Source of the DNA: Candidatus Amesbacteria bacterium
GTDB taxonomy: Bacteria; Patescibacteriota; Microgenomatia; CAZETR01; Amesbacteraceae
DNA: 55,322 nt
Assembly (NCBI GenBank): GCA_027371535.1
Contig: DAHXMV010000006.1
Span: 1 to 55,322 of the forward strand
Direction of reading: 5' to 3'
Below the pieces are notes generated by a model that worked only from the letters and a program-made list of their open reading frames with translations, ran no database searches and was not told the DNA's origin. This document shows, piece after piece, positions 17,134-24,135 of this stretch. Numbering within the stretch: the first letter of the stretch is position 1; the number at the start of each line of letters is the position of its first letter. Position numbers and translations under genes: made by a program.

Positions 17134-19298
17134 GACAATTTCAGAGAGTAACGTTCGCGGGAAGAGCGGAGAATTTTGTCAAGATTCTGATTAGATGATT
17201 TGTGCGGAGGCAGAGTGGTAGCCAGAAACGGCGGCGAAACCGCCCCGTCGATGGTCATTTTGACGGCAATCTGGTGTTTTTGCAGGGAAACCAGATTGGC
17301 GGCGGTAAACGCCCCGCCAAATTCGGCTTCCATGACCCGGGCATCTTCGGAGCCCAGGACAAAACAGACGGTGGTGCCGGCGTTGCCGAAAATGGCCTTT
17401 TGGATGGGTTCGGTAATCTGGGCGATATACTGGTTGGCCAGAATCAGGCCGAGCTTAAATTTGCGGGCCTCGGAAAGAATTTTAATAAAGCTTTCGGTGG
17501 CGAAATTCTGAAACTCATCGACGTAGAGGAAAAATTCACGCCGGGCATCTTTTGGCTGGTCCACCCGGTTCATGGCGGCCAGCTGCAGCTTGGTGATAAA
17601 CATGGCACCCAGAAGAGCCGAATTATCCTCCCCCAATTTACCCTGGGACAGGTTGGCAATTAAGATTTTGCCCTGATTTAGAATCTGATCCAGGTCGATG
17701 GATGAAGCCGAATGGGAAATCAGATTATGAATCAGGGGGGAATTGACGAACTGGCCGACTTTATTCAGGATACTGGAAATCTGCTCCGCGCGGGTCTTTT
17801 CGTCCAATTTATCGTATTCGTTTTTCCAGAAGGAAATCAGCTGATCGTTTTTAATCCGGGAATAAATAGTCTTTCTGAATGCGGAATCGGTGAGCATTTT
17901 AATGACATCGGGCAGGGTGGAGCCGGGAATCTGGGTCAGCGTCAATAAAGTATTGCGCAAAATGTATTCCAGACGGGGGCCCCAGGAATGTCCGTAGAGT
18001 TTATGGAAAATGGCCACGATGCCGGAGGTAACCAGCTCCGACTGGTCGGGATTGGCCACTTCCAGAATATTTAAGGAAATGGGGTGCTCCTTGTCCGCCG
18101 GATTGAAATAAACCACATCGTTGATGCGGTGGGAAGGCACATAATTTAACAAGGCTTCGGCGCTGTCGCCATGGGGATCGATGAAGGCTACTCCCCTGCC
18201 CTTTTTAAAATCGTCGACGGCCATATTTTCCAGCAAGGTGGATTTGCCGGTGCCGGACTTACCCAGGATATACATATGTCGTAAGCGGTCTTCGGTTTTA
18301 ATGCCGAAATTGAGCTGCTGGTTGTGAAAGGTGGTATTGGCAAAGAAGTTGATATCACGGTTGGGATCGGGGGCGTTTTCGGCAGGTTTTGTGTAAACCG
18401 GCAGGTTTTCCGGGGCTTCGGAGAAGGAAGCGGAGACGGACCAGGCAACGTTGGGGATTTTGGTGTAGATGCCGGGAAGATGCCAAAGGGATGATAATTC
18501 CATGACATTTAAGACCGTAGGAGGCACCAGGAGGCTTTTGAAGGGTTTACGGCCCATAATACAACCAAGGAGAGTACTTTTATCCCAGGGAAGGATTTGA
18601 GCAGCCTGGAGGCTGTTGCCGTCGGGGCGGTTTAAAACGGAAATAGCTCCCCGCAAGTCGTAAAGCAGGCGCTGACTGGTGGCGGCAAAGTGAATGCTGA
18701 CACCGACTAACGGGTAGGACAATTTGTCTTCGACGATCTTTTTTTGGGGAATGGGCGGGTCTTTGACCAGATGCCCGGCTTCGTCGTAATGCTGGGTGGG
18801 CTGGATATAGGTATAGGCTTTTCTGACAAGGGATCTGGCAGCCGGGGTCAGCACAAACTGGACCAGGATCCGGTCATCAGGACCGGCTTTACTGAGGACG
18901 CCCATCAAGGGCAGCATGGGGTCGACTTCCTTGTAATCGGCATAATCCCTCAACGGATAAAAAGCGGCAAAGGACTGGCGGATGAGCATGGTATACGGCC
19001 TGAAATTCCAGGTGGCCAGATAATCTTTGATTTCGGACATGACTACGTCGGGATAGGTGGCCAGAAGCTGGGACTGGACAAAGGTGGTCAGGTGGTCGGG
19101 AAAGACGATGGCAAAGACGACCTGGCCGTTGACGATACTCACCTCCAGAGAAATATAAACAGGCTCAATGTGGGATAAACGGCCCAAAAAGTCATCGGCT
19201 TTGGTGATTTTGGCCAGGGAGGCGAGAACCTGGGACATCTGTTCGGGGGTGTTGTCCGATTCACGGGGAACCCTCAATGAAAGGACTTTAAGAGCCAT
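17130..19298 (-). CDS. HerA/VirD4-type hexameric ATPase
   Basis: 722 residues. A ~330-residue N-terminal region precedes a P-loop ATPase with Walker A GKSGTGKST near residue 345, IDPHGD shortly after, and Walker B FLYVDEFQNF near 589, followed by a sensor-like segment LILANQYIAQI. This order matches TraG/VirD4/HerA-type DNA pumps. No other conjugation gene is nearby, so a role in DNA transfer, uptake or segregation is open. High GC and codon use typical of the housekeeping genes. Confidence 0.85.
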   Translation of the reverse strand: MALKVLSLRVPRESDNTPEQMSQVLASLAKITKADDFLGRLSHIEPVYISLEVSIVNGQVVFAIVFPDHLTTFVQSQLLATYPDVVMSEIKDYLATWNFRPYTMLIRQSFAAFYPLRDYADYKEVDPMLPLMGVLSKAGPDDRILVQFVLTPAARSLVRKAYTYIQPTQHYDEAGHLVKDPPIPQKKIVEDKLSYPLVGVSIHFAATSQRLLYDLRGAISVLNRPDGNSLQAAQILPWDKSTLLGCIMGRKPFKSLLVPPTVLNVMELSSLWHLPGIYTKIPNVAWSVSASFSEAPENLPVYTKPAENAPDPNRDINFFANTTFHNQQLNFGIKTEDRLRHMYILGKSGTGKSTLLENMAVDDFKKGRGVAFIDPHGDSAEALLNYVPSHRINDVVYFNPADKEHPISLNILEVANPDQSELVTSGIVAIFHKLYGHSWGPRLEYILRNTLLTLTQIPGSTLPDVIKMLTDSAFRKTIYSRIKNDQLISFWKNEYDKLDEKTRAEQISSILNKVGQFVNSPLIHNLISHSASSIDLDQILNQGKILIANLSQGKLGEDNSALLGAMFITKLQLAAMNRVDQPKDARREFFLYVDEFQNFATESFIKILSEARKFKLGLILANQYIAQITEPIQKAIFGNAGTTVCFVLGSEDARVMEAEFGGAFTAANLVSLQKHQIAVKMTIDGAVSPPFLATTLPPHKSSNQNLDKILRSSRERYSLKLS

Positions 19299-19388
19299 AA
19301 TTCTAGTCTAGCATAAAGTATGGGAAATCTGACGGATCCAAATAATATTTACGGCAGGGTGAAGAGAACAGTAATAAGCCTATAACTA

Positions 19389-19417
19389 TTGACATTAGCC
19401 CTATAGTATGATATACA
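19389..19417 (+). promoter_or_regulatory. Consensus sigma-70-like promoter
   Basis: TTGACA (19389-19394), a 17-bp spacer, and TATACA (19412-19417) preceded by TG. This is a clear two-element promoter; most other genes here show only the -10 box. The start site would be near 19424, giving a leader of about 440 nt for the gene at 19863. Confidence 0.6.
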
Positions 19418-19423
19418 TTATGC

Positions 19424-19862
19424 AGACTTTAAGTTTAACTTCAAAAGCGAAGATATTAACTTAGTAAGTCTTTCTAGTTTTACTAGCACTAAATCTAGCA
19501 CTTTAAAAACAGAGAGAAAAGAGAGTATTCTATTACCTGAAATTTGCGTGGCGTATCGAGTCCCGCCGGCTACGGCTTTTGTCGTTGTGCTAGGCGACAG
19601 GGGCTTTAAATCAATAAGACCGACGGGATTCAATACGTCACGTAAATTTTGGGAGAGAGTTTTTTAGGGATTATTACAATAACCCATCAGGGTTATTGAT
19701 AAATATTGGTAGAAACGGGGACGCGCTTTTTTTATTACCCAGGAGTTCATGCCGGACGGCAATCTTGGATGTCCTAAAACTTATTTAGGGATTGACTGAA
19801 ATCACCATAGTGATTACAGGACCTAGAAAAAGATTAGGAAATAAAAAACGGAGATAAGAAAA
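19424..19862 (+). promoter_or_regulatory. Long hairpin-rich 5' leader
   Basis: Successive helices: CTAGT/ACTAG; a rod with 30-nt arms 19540-19569 and 19620-19649 (25 Watson-Crick, 3 G-U, 2 mismatches) capped by an inner stem 19574-19584/19595-19605 (11 pairs, 4 G-U); CAATAACCC/GGGTTATTG (19677-19698); TGCC/GGCA near 19750; CCTAAA/TTTAGG (19773-19789); AATCAC/GTGATT (19800-19815); CCTAG/TTAGG (19822-19838). GGAG sits before the ATG. CTAGCACT occurs at 19483 and 19495, and its complement GTGCTAGG fills the inner loop at 19587-19594. No known riboswitch class was recognised. Confidence 0.6.
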
Positions 19863-20648
19863 ATGAAGACTAAGAAGTTTGTTTTGTTGATGGCTTTGGT
19901 TATAGCCCTTTCGAGCGCATTTGCCCTCCCAGCGGCTATTAATCATTTGCCAGGTATTGTGCAAACCCCTATCGCCAACGTTATAAACGTTGTCGCAAAC
20001 GCCTGTTCTATGAACTGTACATCTTGGGATGGTACAGCTTCCTGGGGCGCGGGCGATTATCGCATGATGTTGGATGGTAACTCAGTTTGGAGTGGGACGT
20101 TGACAGACAATGAAAAGAAAGAAGGAACGTTCACTTTGAACTGTGGTTGGCACGAATGGTCATGGGAAATGAAGGTAAAGGATAAAGAAGGAAATGAGAA
20201 ATGGGAGAGTAAGGCCGGTGGAAAATTTGAATGCAAGTGCGCGTCAGCTACGCCGACAAACACAATGCCTCCTACCGAGACTTTACCCCCTACCTCAACC
20301 TCTACTACTAAACCTTCCATTACCCCGTCCTTAACAAGCTCACCAACAATCACTTTAACCTTTACTCCAACCTTAACGGTTACTCCATCAATCACCGCTA
20401 CACCTACCAACACAAGCACTGCTACACCAACACTACCTGGACCGACCCCTGTATCTACCACACCTGCGCCCACCACTGTGGTTACTACTGTTGTAGTTCC
20501 TACTACCCCCGTGGTTACCACTCCGGCGCCGACGACTCCTCCACATCCCCGAATCACCCCAAACCCTGGCTCCAGTAATGGTGCAAGTGACCAACCAAAG
20601 AATATATTGGATTGGCTCAGGTTCTTTTGGAACTTGATTTTCGGATAA
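19863..20648 (+). CDS. Secreted Cys-containing protein with Thr/Pro stalk
   Basis: 261 residues: signal peptide (1-22), a small extracellular domain (about 45-127) with Cys at 48, 52, 94, 124 and 126 and an Ig-like or carbohydrate-binding-like strand pattern (GTFTLNCGWHEWSWEM), a Thr/Pro-rich mucin-like stalk (128-232), and an aromatic amphipathic C-terminus (WLRFFWNLIFG) that could seat in a membrane. Translation uses a Shine-Dalgarno (GGAG 10 nt upstream), unlike its leaderless neighbours. It is embedded between heavily folded leader and trailer RNA. Function unknown; adhesin or cargo of an RNA element are both possible. Confidence 0.8.
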   Translation: MKTKKFVLLMALVIALSSAFALPAAINHLPGIVQTPIANVINVVANACSMNCTSWDGTASWGAGDYRMMLDGNSVWSGTLTDNEKKEGTFTLNCGWHEWSWEMKVKDKEGNEKWESKAGGKFECKCASATPTNTMPPTETLPPTSTSTTKPSITPSLTSSPTITLTFTPTLTVTPSITATPTNTSTATPTLPGPTPVSTTPAPTTVVTTVVVPTTPVVTTPAPTTPPHPRITPNPGSSNGASDQPKNILDWLRFFWNLIFG

Positions 20649-20660
20649 AACCTATCTAGA

Positions 20661-20723
20661 CCACGACCGGAGGGCATAACCCTACCTAGCACTTCCCAAA
20701 CGGGAAACTGCCCTCCGGTCTGG
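20661..20723 (+). ncRNA. Long 3'-UTR hairpin with inner stem
   Basis: Starts 12 nt after the stop codon. Arms GACCGGAGGGCA (20665-20676) and TGCCCTCCGGTC (20709-20720) are perfect complements, extended by CCA/TGG past one bulged C. Inside are TTCCC/GGGAA (20693-20706) and the exposed octamer CCTAGCAC (20685-20692), complementary to the leader loop at 19587-19594. Confidence 0.75.
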
Positions 20724-20770
20724 ATGAATAACTTTCTTTCTCTCCCTACGTGACGCAAGTCATTAGGACG

Positions 20771-20794
20771 ATACCTAGAACTTTTAGGTATTTT
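20771..20794 (+). terminator. Hairpin plus short U run
   Basis: ATACCTA (20771-20777) and TAGGTAT (20785-20791) pair around a 7-nt loop and are followed by TTT. It could act as an intrinsic terminator, but the stem is AT-rich and the U tract short. Confidence 0.4.
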
Positions 20795-20797
20795 GCA

Positions 20798-20819
20798 GGT
20801 AACATTCGCTGTTATTTTT
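20798..20819 (+). terminator. Hairpin plus U run
   Basis: GGTAACA and TGTTATT pair around TTCGC (20798-20816) with T residues continuing to 20819. Together with the preceding hairpin it may end part of the transcription, in which case the downstream ribozyme would be made only by read-through or from another promoter. Confidence 0.4.
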
Positions 20820-20849
20820 GCGGATTGCCTGATGTTTTATGGTATTAAG

Positions 20850-20997
20850 AGGGAGATGTGTGTTTTGTTTTGTGTGTTTTGTTGATTTTGGGATTTTTCT
20901 GGGGAATTAGCTTTTTTTGCAATTATTGATTTTTGATCATTTTTTTAAACCCCCCCAGCCCAATCAGCAACAACCCGCATTACAGCACCATCTCCCT
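20850..20997 (+). ncRNA. Nested rod-like RNA helix
   Basis: Nested complementary blocks: AGGGAGATG (20850-20858) with CATCTCCCT (20989-20997), GTG (20860-20862) with CAC (20986-20988), GTTG (20881) with CAAC (20968), TTGGG (20888) with CCCAA (20959), CTGGGG (20899) with CCCCAG (20953). The left arm is G/T-rich and the right arm C/A-rich, as expected for a long rod. It abuts the hammerhead. Confidence 0.55.
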
Positions 20998-21077
20998 AAG
21001 TTTTTTACAGATGAAGTCTGTACTGATGAGGCGGCCCCACTACGCTGAAGCTACGCGGGGTAAACCGAAAAAACTTA
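20997..21077 (+). ncRNA. Candidate type III hammerhead ribozyme
   Basis: All core elements are present in order. Stem III: TAAGTTTT (20997-21004) with AAAACTTA (21070-21077), 8 bp. Cleavage triplet UUU ending at 21005. Stem I: TACAGA/TCTGTA (21006-21022) with loop TGAAG. Core CTGATGA (21023-21029). Stem II: GG/CC, an internal loop, then CCCC/GGGG (21030-21066). GAAA at 21067-21070. Predicted cleavage is between 21005 and 21006. UUU obeys the NUH rule but is a weak triplet, so activity is less certain than structure. Confidence 0.72.
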
Positions 21078-21083
21078 ACAATA

Positions 21084-21146
21084 AAGTTAACTTATACAAA
21101 ATATAAATATTTTGTATATCCATGAGTTTTAAAGCAGAACTCATGG
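21084..21146 (+). repeat. Palindromes between ribozyme and CHAP gene
   Basis: AAGTTAACTT (21084-21093) is a 10-bp palindrome. TATACAAAATAT and its complement form a 12-bp stem at 21093-21118 with a 2-nt centre. CCATGAGTT (21120-21128) and AACTCATGG (21138-21146) form a 9-bp stem. They may terminate the upstream transcript or bind a regulator at the next promoter. Confidence 0.6.
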
Positions 21147-21154
21147 CTATAGGT

Positions 21155-21160
21155 TATAAT
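21155..21160 (+). promoter_or_regulatory. -10 box for a leaderless transcript
   Basis: Perfect TATAAT with an 8-nt gap to the ATG at 21169 and no Shine-Dalgarno, so the CHAP-like gene probably starts a new transcript independent of the ribozyme-bearing one. Confidence 0.6.
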
Positions 21161-21168
21161 AAACGACC

Positions 21169-23430
21169 ATGAATAATGTTGAACACGGACAATACCAATA
21201 TTTAAAGCGGCAGGAAAAACTGACCGCGGTTCCGCAGGTCGAGGACAAATACTCTGACGAGGCTAAAAAGGCCTGGATGAGAAAGGCGGCTGCACAACAT
21301 AAACTGGAGATGTTTTCAGATGTAAATGTGGACCCGGACAAAAAGACTGTAAGTGCCGAAGAGATGATGAACGCCACCCTGGAAGGTTTAAAAGAAGCTG
21401 AAATTAAGAGACAACATTCTAATACCGATAAAGGGAAAGCCTATTGGAAGAATGTAGAAAGAGGCCTGAAAATCAAAAAGACATGGCTGGAAAAAAGCAT
21501 GCCCAAGAACCAATTTACTAATGAAGAACTAAGGCAACCTTTAATTGTAGAAACCGAAAAACAAACAGAAACCTTATTACTGCCTAAAAGTATTCCGGAA
21601 CCGATAGCTGAAAATAAACCTGTTTTGACCAGATTCCAGATGTTAGTTAAGGGAATCAGGCAAAAAGGCGACGAAATATTGCAAAAATTAAGAGTAGAAC
21701 CGGATATTGTTGACAGCGATTCTGTATTAGAAAGCTGGAGAGCAAGTGAAATTTCAGAAAAGAAACAAAAGAAAAACATTTTAAAGGAAATTGCTTATGG
21801 TACTGGTATTGTCACTACGATTGCAACTGCGGCATTAGGTATTTATGCGTGGTTAAACAGAAAATCCGCAGTATCTCCAGTTGAGATTGCCAAAGCTTTA
21901 AATACTCCTATACCATTGGAAACAACCATAAATACTCCTGTCCCGGCAAATACGATTACGGTGACCCCTTCTGTGATACCATCTGCCACGGAGACCGTAA
22001 CGCCAAAGCCATCTGTGACTCCCGAGAAGCCCACTAATTCTTATGAAATATCAGTTGACGGTAAAACTATTGATCTGACCAAATCACTAGCTATAGTTTT
22101 TTCCCAGAATCTGTTAAATGCTGCAAGTGTAAAATCTCAGATTCCTATATTTACCCAACCTTTTGTTATCAATACAGAAGCCGATTATTTGAAAGCGCCT
22201 AATACAATGGGGGTGAATGAAAAATCAATAAATACAAACCACTGGAAAGAATATCCGTGGCAGGCTTCCGTGATGAAATCCTTTTACAACAGTGATTTTG
22301 TAATGAGTCTGGAGAGCGGGCATTTAAATCAAACAGTTCCAAAAACAATGAATTCCGATTGGCAGAAAGCCTTTAATGAAACTTTTCCCAAGGCCAGTTT
22401 GGATAAACCGCAAGCATTTGATATGCCGGCCCAGCCTTTGGTTGATCTGGCCAATACACTACCAAACCATATTGAAAGAATATCAGTAAATGGAAAATCG
22501 AGCGATATGACTGTATATGAATTACCAAACCAGCAATTTAAAATACAAGTGGACGGAACTCCGTGGACTATAAAAAGTATGAGAAAAGTAAGTCTGGATG
22601 TGTGGAATCAAACCTGCGGGAATACCGATAAAGGCTGGTATTGTGCGTTGGATCAGGTAAATATTCCGCAACCTGCAGAGACCACAATCACTATTCCCAC
22701 ATGCATGGATTTTAAAAACGGTGAATACGCAAACCGATTAATAGTTGAAATAACTCCGGATAAATCAATAAGTCTCGACAAGTTTGCACCTGAAGTTATA
22801 AATGATCCTATTTTTAATAAAGGAGTGCGTCAGGCAGTGTTAATTAACGGCTACCAATTTACCGGCAATAAAAGTGGCTTTGTAAATTATTTGAAAAGTT
22901 CAAATCTGTTTGATGAATGGGATAAGCTGGTAATAGATAATTTAATTACTAATAATACAAATAATTTTCCTGATGGGAAAATGACCGGTATTCAGTGTGT
23001 AGGTTGGGCCGGATTGAGAACCGGACCAGAAAGCCCGATGTATTTTGGCGGAGATATAAAGGCAGACGGTACTAAAATAAAAGGACCCGGAGAGGCTGTT
23101 CCGGATAGCGTTAAGAAAGCTGCAAATCAAAATTATTTGTACACGGAGACTGAAGGTAACAGAAAATGGATAACGGGAAATGTTGATCTGCACATGGTGA
23201 AAAAGGGAGATGTAATTGTGGAATGGAGCGATGACCCCAATTTTTCAGCCGGTCATATTATCTATGTTGAAAATATTATTTCTGATAGCAAAGGCAATGT
23301 GATGGTAATTTTATCCGAAGCTAATAATAAAAATAATCCCGGTCAGGTGTCTTATTCCGTAATTAGTGGAATTTCGTTAGAAAGTTCCCTGAATAATAAG
23401 AGTTTGGCTTTGGTGACTAATCGTGGATAA
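21169..23430 (+). CDS. Membrane-anchored protein with C-terminal CHAP-like domain
   Basis: 753 residues. About 205 cytoplasmic, charged helical residues; one membrane segment near 210-230; a Thr/Pro linker (about 245-290); a long extracytoplasmic middle region; and a C-terminal domain with Cys near 609 (IQCVGWAG) and His near 694 (AGHIIYVEN), the Cys-His pair and spacing of CHAP/NlpC-type peptidoglycan amidases. It would act on or bind the cell wall. The amidase call is an inference from those two motifs. Confidence 0.7.
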   Translation: MNNVEHGQYQYLKRQEKLTAVPQVEDKYSDEAKKAWMRKAAAQHKLEMFSDVNVDPDKKTVSAEEMMNATLEGLKEAEIKRQHSNTDKGKAYWKNVERGLKIKKTWLEKSMPKNQFTNEELRQPLIVETEKQTETLLLPKSIPEPIAENKPVLTRFQMLVKGIRQKGDEILQKLRVEPDIVDSDSVLESWRASEISEKKQKKNILKEIAYGTGIVTTIATAALGIYAWLNRKSAVSPVEIAKALNTPIPLETTINTPVPANTITVTPSVIPSATETVTPKPSVTPEKPTNSYEISVDGKTIDLTKSLAIVFSQNLLNAASVKSQIPIFTQPFVINTEADYLKAPNTMGVNEKSINTNHWKEYPWQASVMKSFYNSDFVMSLESGHLNQTVPKTMNSDWQKAFNETFPKASLDKPQAFDMPAQPLVDLANTLPNHIERISVNGKSSDMTVYELPNQQFKIQVDGTPWTIKSMRKVSLDVWNQTCGNTDKGWYCALDQVNIPQPAETTITIPTCMDFKNGEYANRLIVEITPDKSISLDKFAPEVINDPIFNKGVRQAVLINGYQFTGNKSGFVNYLKSSNLFDEWDKLVIDNLITNNTNNFPDGKMTGIQCVGWAGLRTGPESPMYFGGDIKADGTKIKGPGEAVPDSVKKAANQNYLYTETEGNRKWITGNVDLHMVKKGDVIVEWSDDPNFSAGHIIYVENIISDSKGNVMVILSEANNKNNPGQVSYSVISGISLESSLNNKSLALVTNRG

Positions 23431-23464
23431 ATAATTAATTGGGAAGTAAAATTGGAAGTAAATC

Positions 23465-23536
23465 GCCCTTGTAGCTCAATGGACAGAGCAAATCCCTTCT
23501 AAGGATAAGATGGAGGTTCGATTCCCCCCAGGGGCA
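23465..23536 (+). tRNA. tRNA-Arg (TCT), slightly degenerate
   Basis: Acceptor GCCCTTG/CAGGGGC, D arm GCTC/GAGC, anticodon loop CTTCTAA (anticodon TCT). Two mismatches are visible: A27-A43 at the top of the anticodon stem and A51-C63 in the T stem (GGAGG against CCCCC). No CCA. A second, clearly broken copy follows at once. Confidence 0.8.
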
Positions 23537-23540
23537 CAGT

Positions 23541-23694
23541 TATGTAGCTCAATGCGGAGCAATCCCGACTAAGTCGGGAAAGATATCAGAAGATAAATCT
23601 TCCTCTATCCCTCACATAGTTCGTGATGAAGGTTCCCCTCCTTCGTCCCTCTACGCGGGACTACGGCGGGCAAGAATTCCCCCCAGGAGCACAA
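23541..23694 (+). pseudogene. Decayed tRNA-Arg copy with palindromic inserts
   Basis: TATGTAGCTCAATG and later ATTCCCCCCAGGAGCACA match the 5' and 3' parts of the preceding tRNA-Arg, but the middle is expanded to twice the tRNA length. Inserts include a perfect stem TCCCGAC/GTCGGGA (23563-23579) and a second GC-rich block with CTACGCGGGACTACGGCGGG near 23650. Confidence 0.6.
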
Positions 23695-23711
23695 GTTAGG
23701 TGAAGCTAAAA

Positions 23712-24008
23712 CTAGGAAATATTTAAAACTTTTTCTATCCGATCAGTCCGTTTTGTGACCGACATCAGATCATTATCCAGGGAATTGATGATATAGGACA
23801 TATTTTTCTCCAATTTTTGAAGAGATCTTTTTATGGGTGCTAATTCTTTTTGTATGAGTATGGGGACCTCAGCTTGAATGGCATTGTTTACAAGAGGCGG
23901 AACCTGCGTCTGAATGGCATGATTAATCAATGGCGGAACCTGGGTTTGAATAGAATTAGAAATTATATTTGAAATGTCTGATAAGTCAGTTTTTGACAAC
24001 ATTAACAA
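23712..24008 (-). CDS. Small coiled-coil protein with 12-residue repeats
   Basis: 98 residues. Three tandem repeats of about 12 residues (IQTQVPPLINHA, IQTQVPPLVNNA, IQAEVPILIQKE) at roughly 20-55 are followed by a heptad-like helix. No membrane segment. Resembles small scaffold or tail-fibre-like coiled-coil proteins common in CPR genomes; function unknown. A TTGACA lies upstream on the minus strand. Confidence 0.7.
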   Translation of the reverse strand: MLMLSKTDLSDISNIISNSIQTQVPPLINHAIQTQVPPLVNNAIQAEVPILIQKELAPIKRSLQKLEKNMSYIINSLDNDLMSVTKRTDRIEKVLNIS

Positions 24009-24057
24009 AACCTAATCCGTGTAAACTTGGCTGTCAATAAGGTAAAATAGGCATGCC

Positions 24058-24129
24058 GGGTTCGTAGCTCAATGGCAGAGCAGCTCCCTCTTAAGGAGAC
24101 GGTTGTGGGTTCGACTCCCACCGGACCCA
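24058..24129 (+). tRNA. tRNA-Lys (CTT)
   Basis: Acceptor GGGTTCG/CGGACCC, D arm GCTC/GAGC, anticodon loop CTCTTAA (anticodon CTT), T arm GTGGG/CCCAC with TTCGACT. The 27-43 pair is G-A. No CCA. An ATG follows after 6 nt. Confidence 0.92.
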
Positions 24130-24135
24130 CAGCAT

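Noticed and set aside
17202-19178. Several plus-strand frames of 100-150 codons opposite the ATPase gene
   Set aside because: Gly/Asp/Phe-rich antisense shadows; the minus frame carries Walker A and B motifs.
17130-19298. Conjugation or type IV secretion locus
   Set aside because: Only one VirD4/HerA-type ATPase is present; no relaxase, VirB4 or mating-pair genes nearby.
19418-19633. 71-codon minus-strand frame in the structured leader
   Set aside because: Low-complexity content over a strong inverted repeat; no promoter or ribosome site.
19424-19862. Known riboswitch, group I/II intron or tmRNA/RNase P in the leader
   Set aside because: No class-defining conserved strings (no intron catalytic core or domain V, no GEMM, TPP or cobalamin core) could be matched by eye.
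20057-20758. 233-codon minus-strand frame opposite the Thr/Pro-rich gene
   Set aside because: Val/Gly-rich translation is the expected antisense of Thr/Pro codons; no start signal, and the plus frame has a signal peptide and ribosome site.
19389-21077. Obelisk-like or viroid-like RNA genome captured as DNA
   Set aside because: Only one hammerhead and one polarity were found, the ORF itself is not folded into a genome-long rod, and the ORF has a signal peptide and a DNA-type promoter. Similarity is limited to rods plus a hammerhead.
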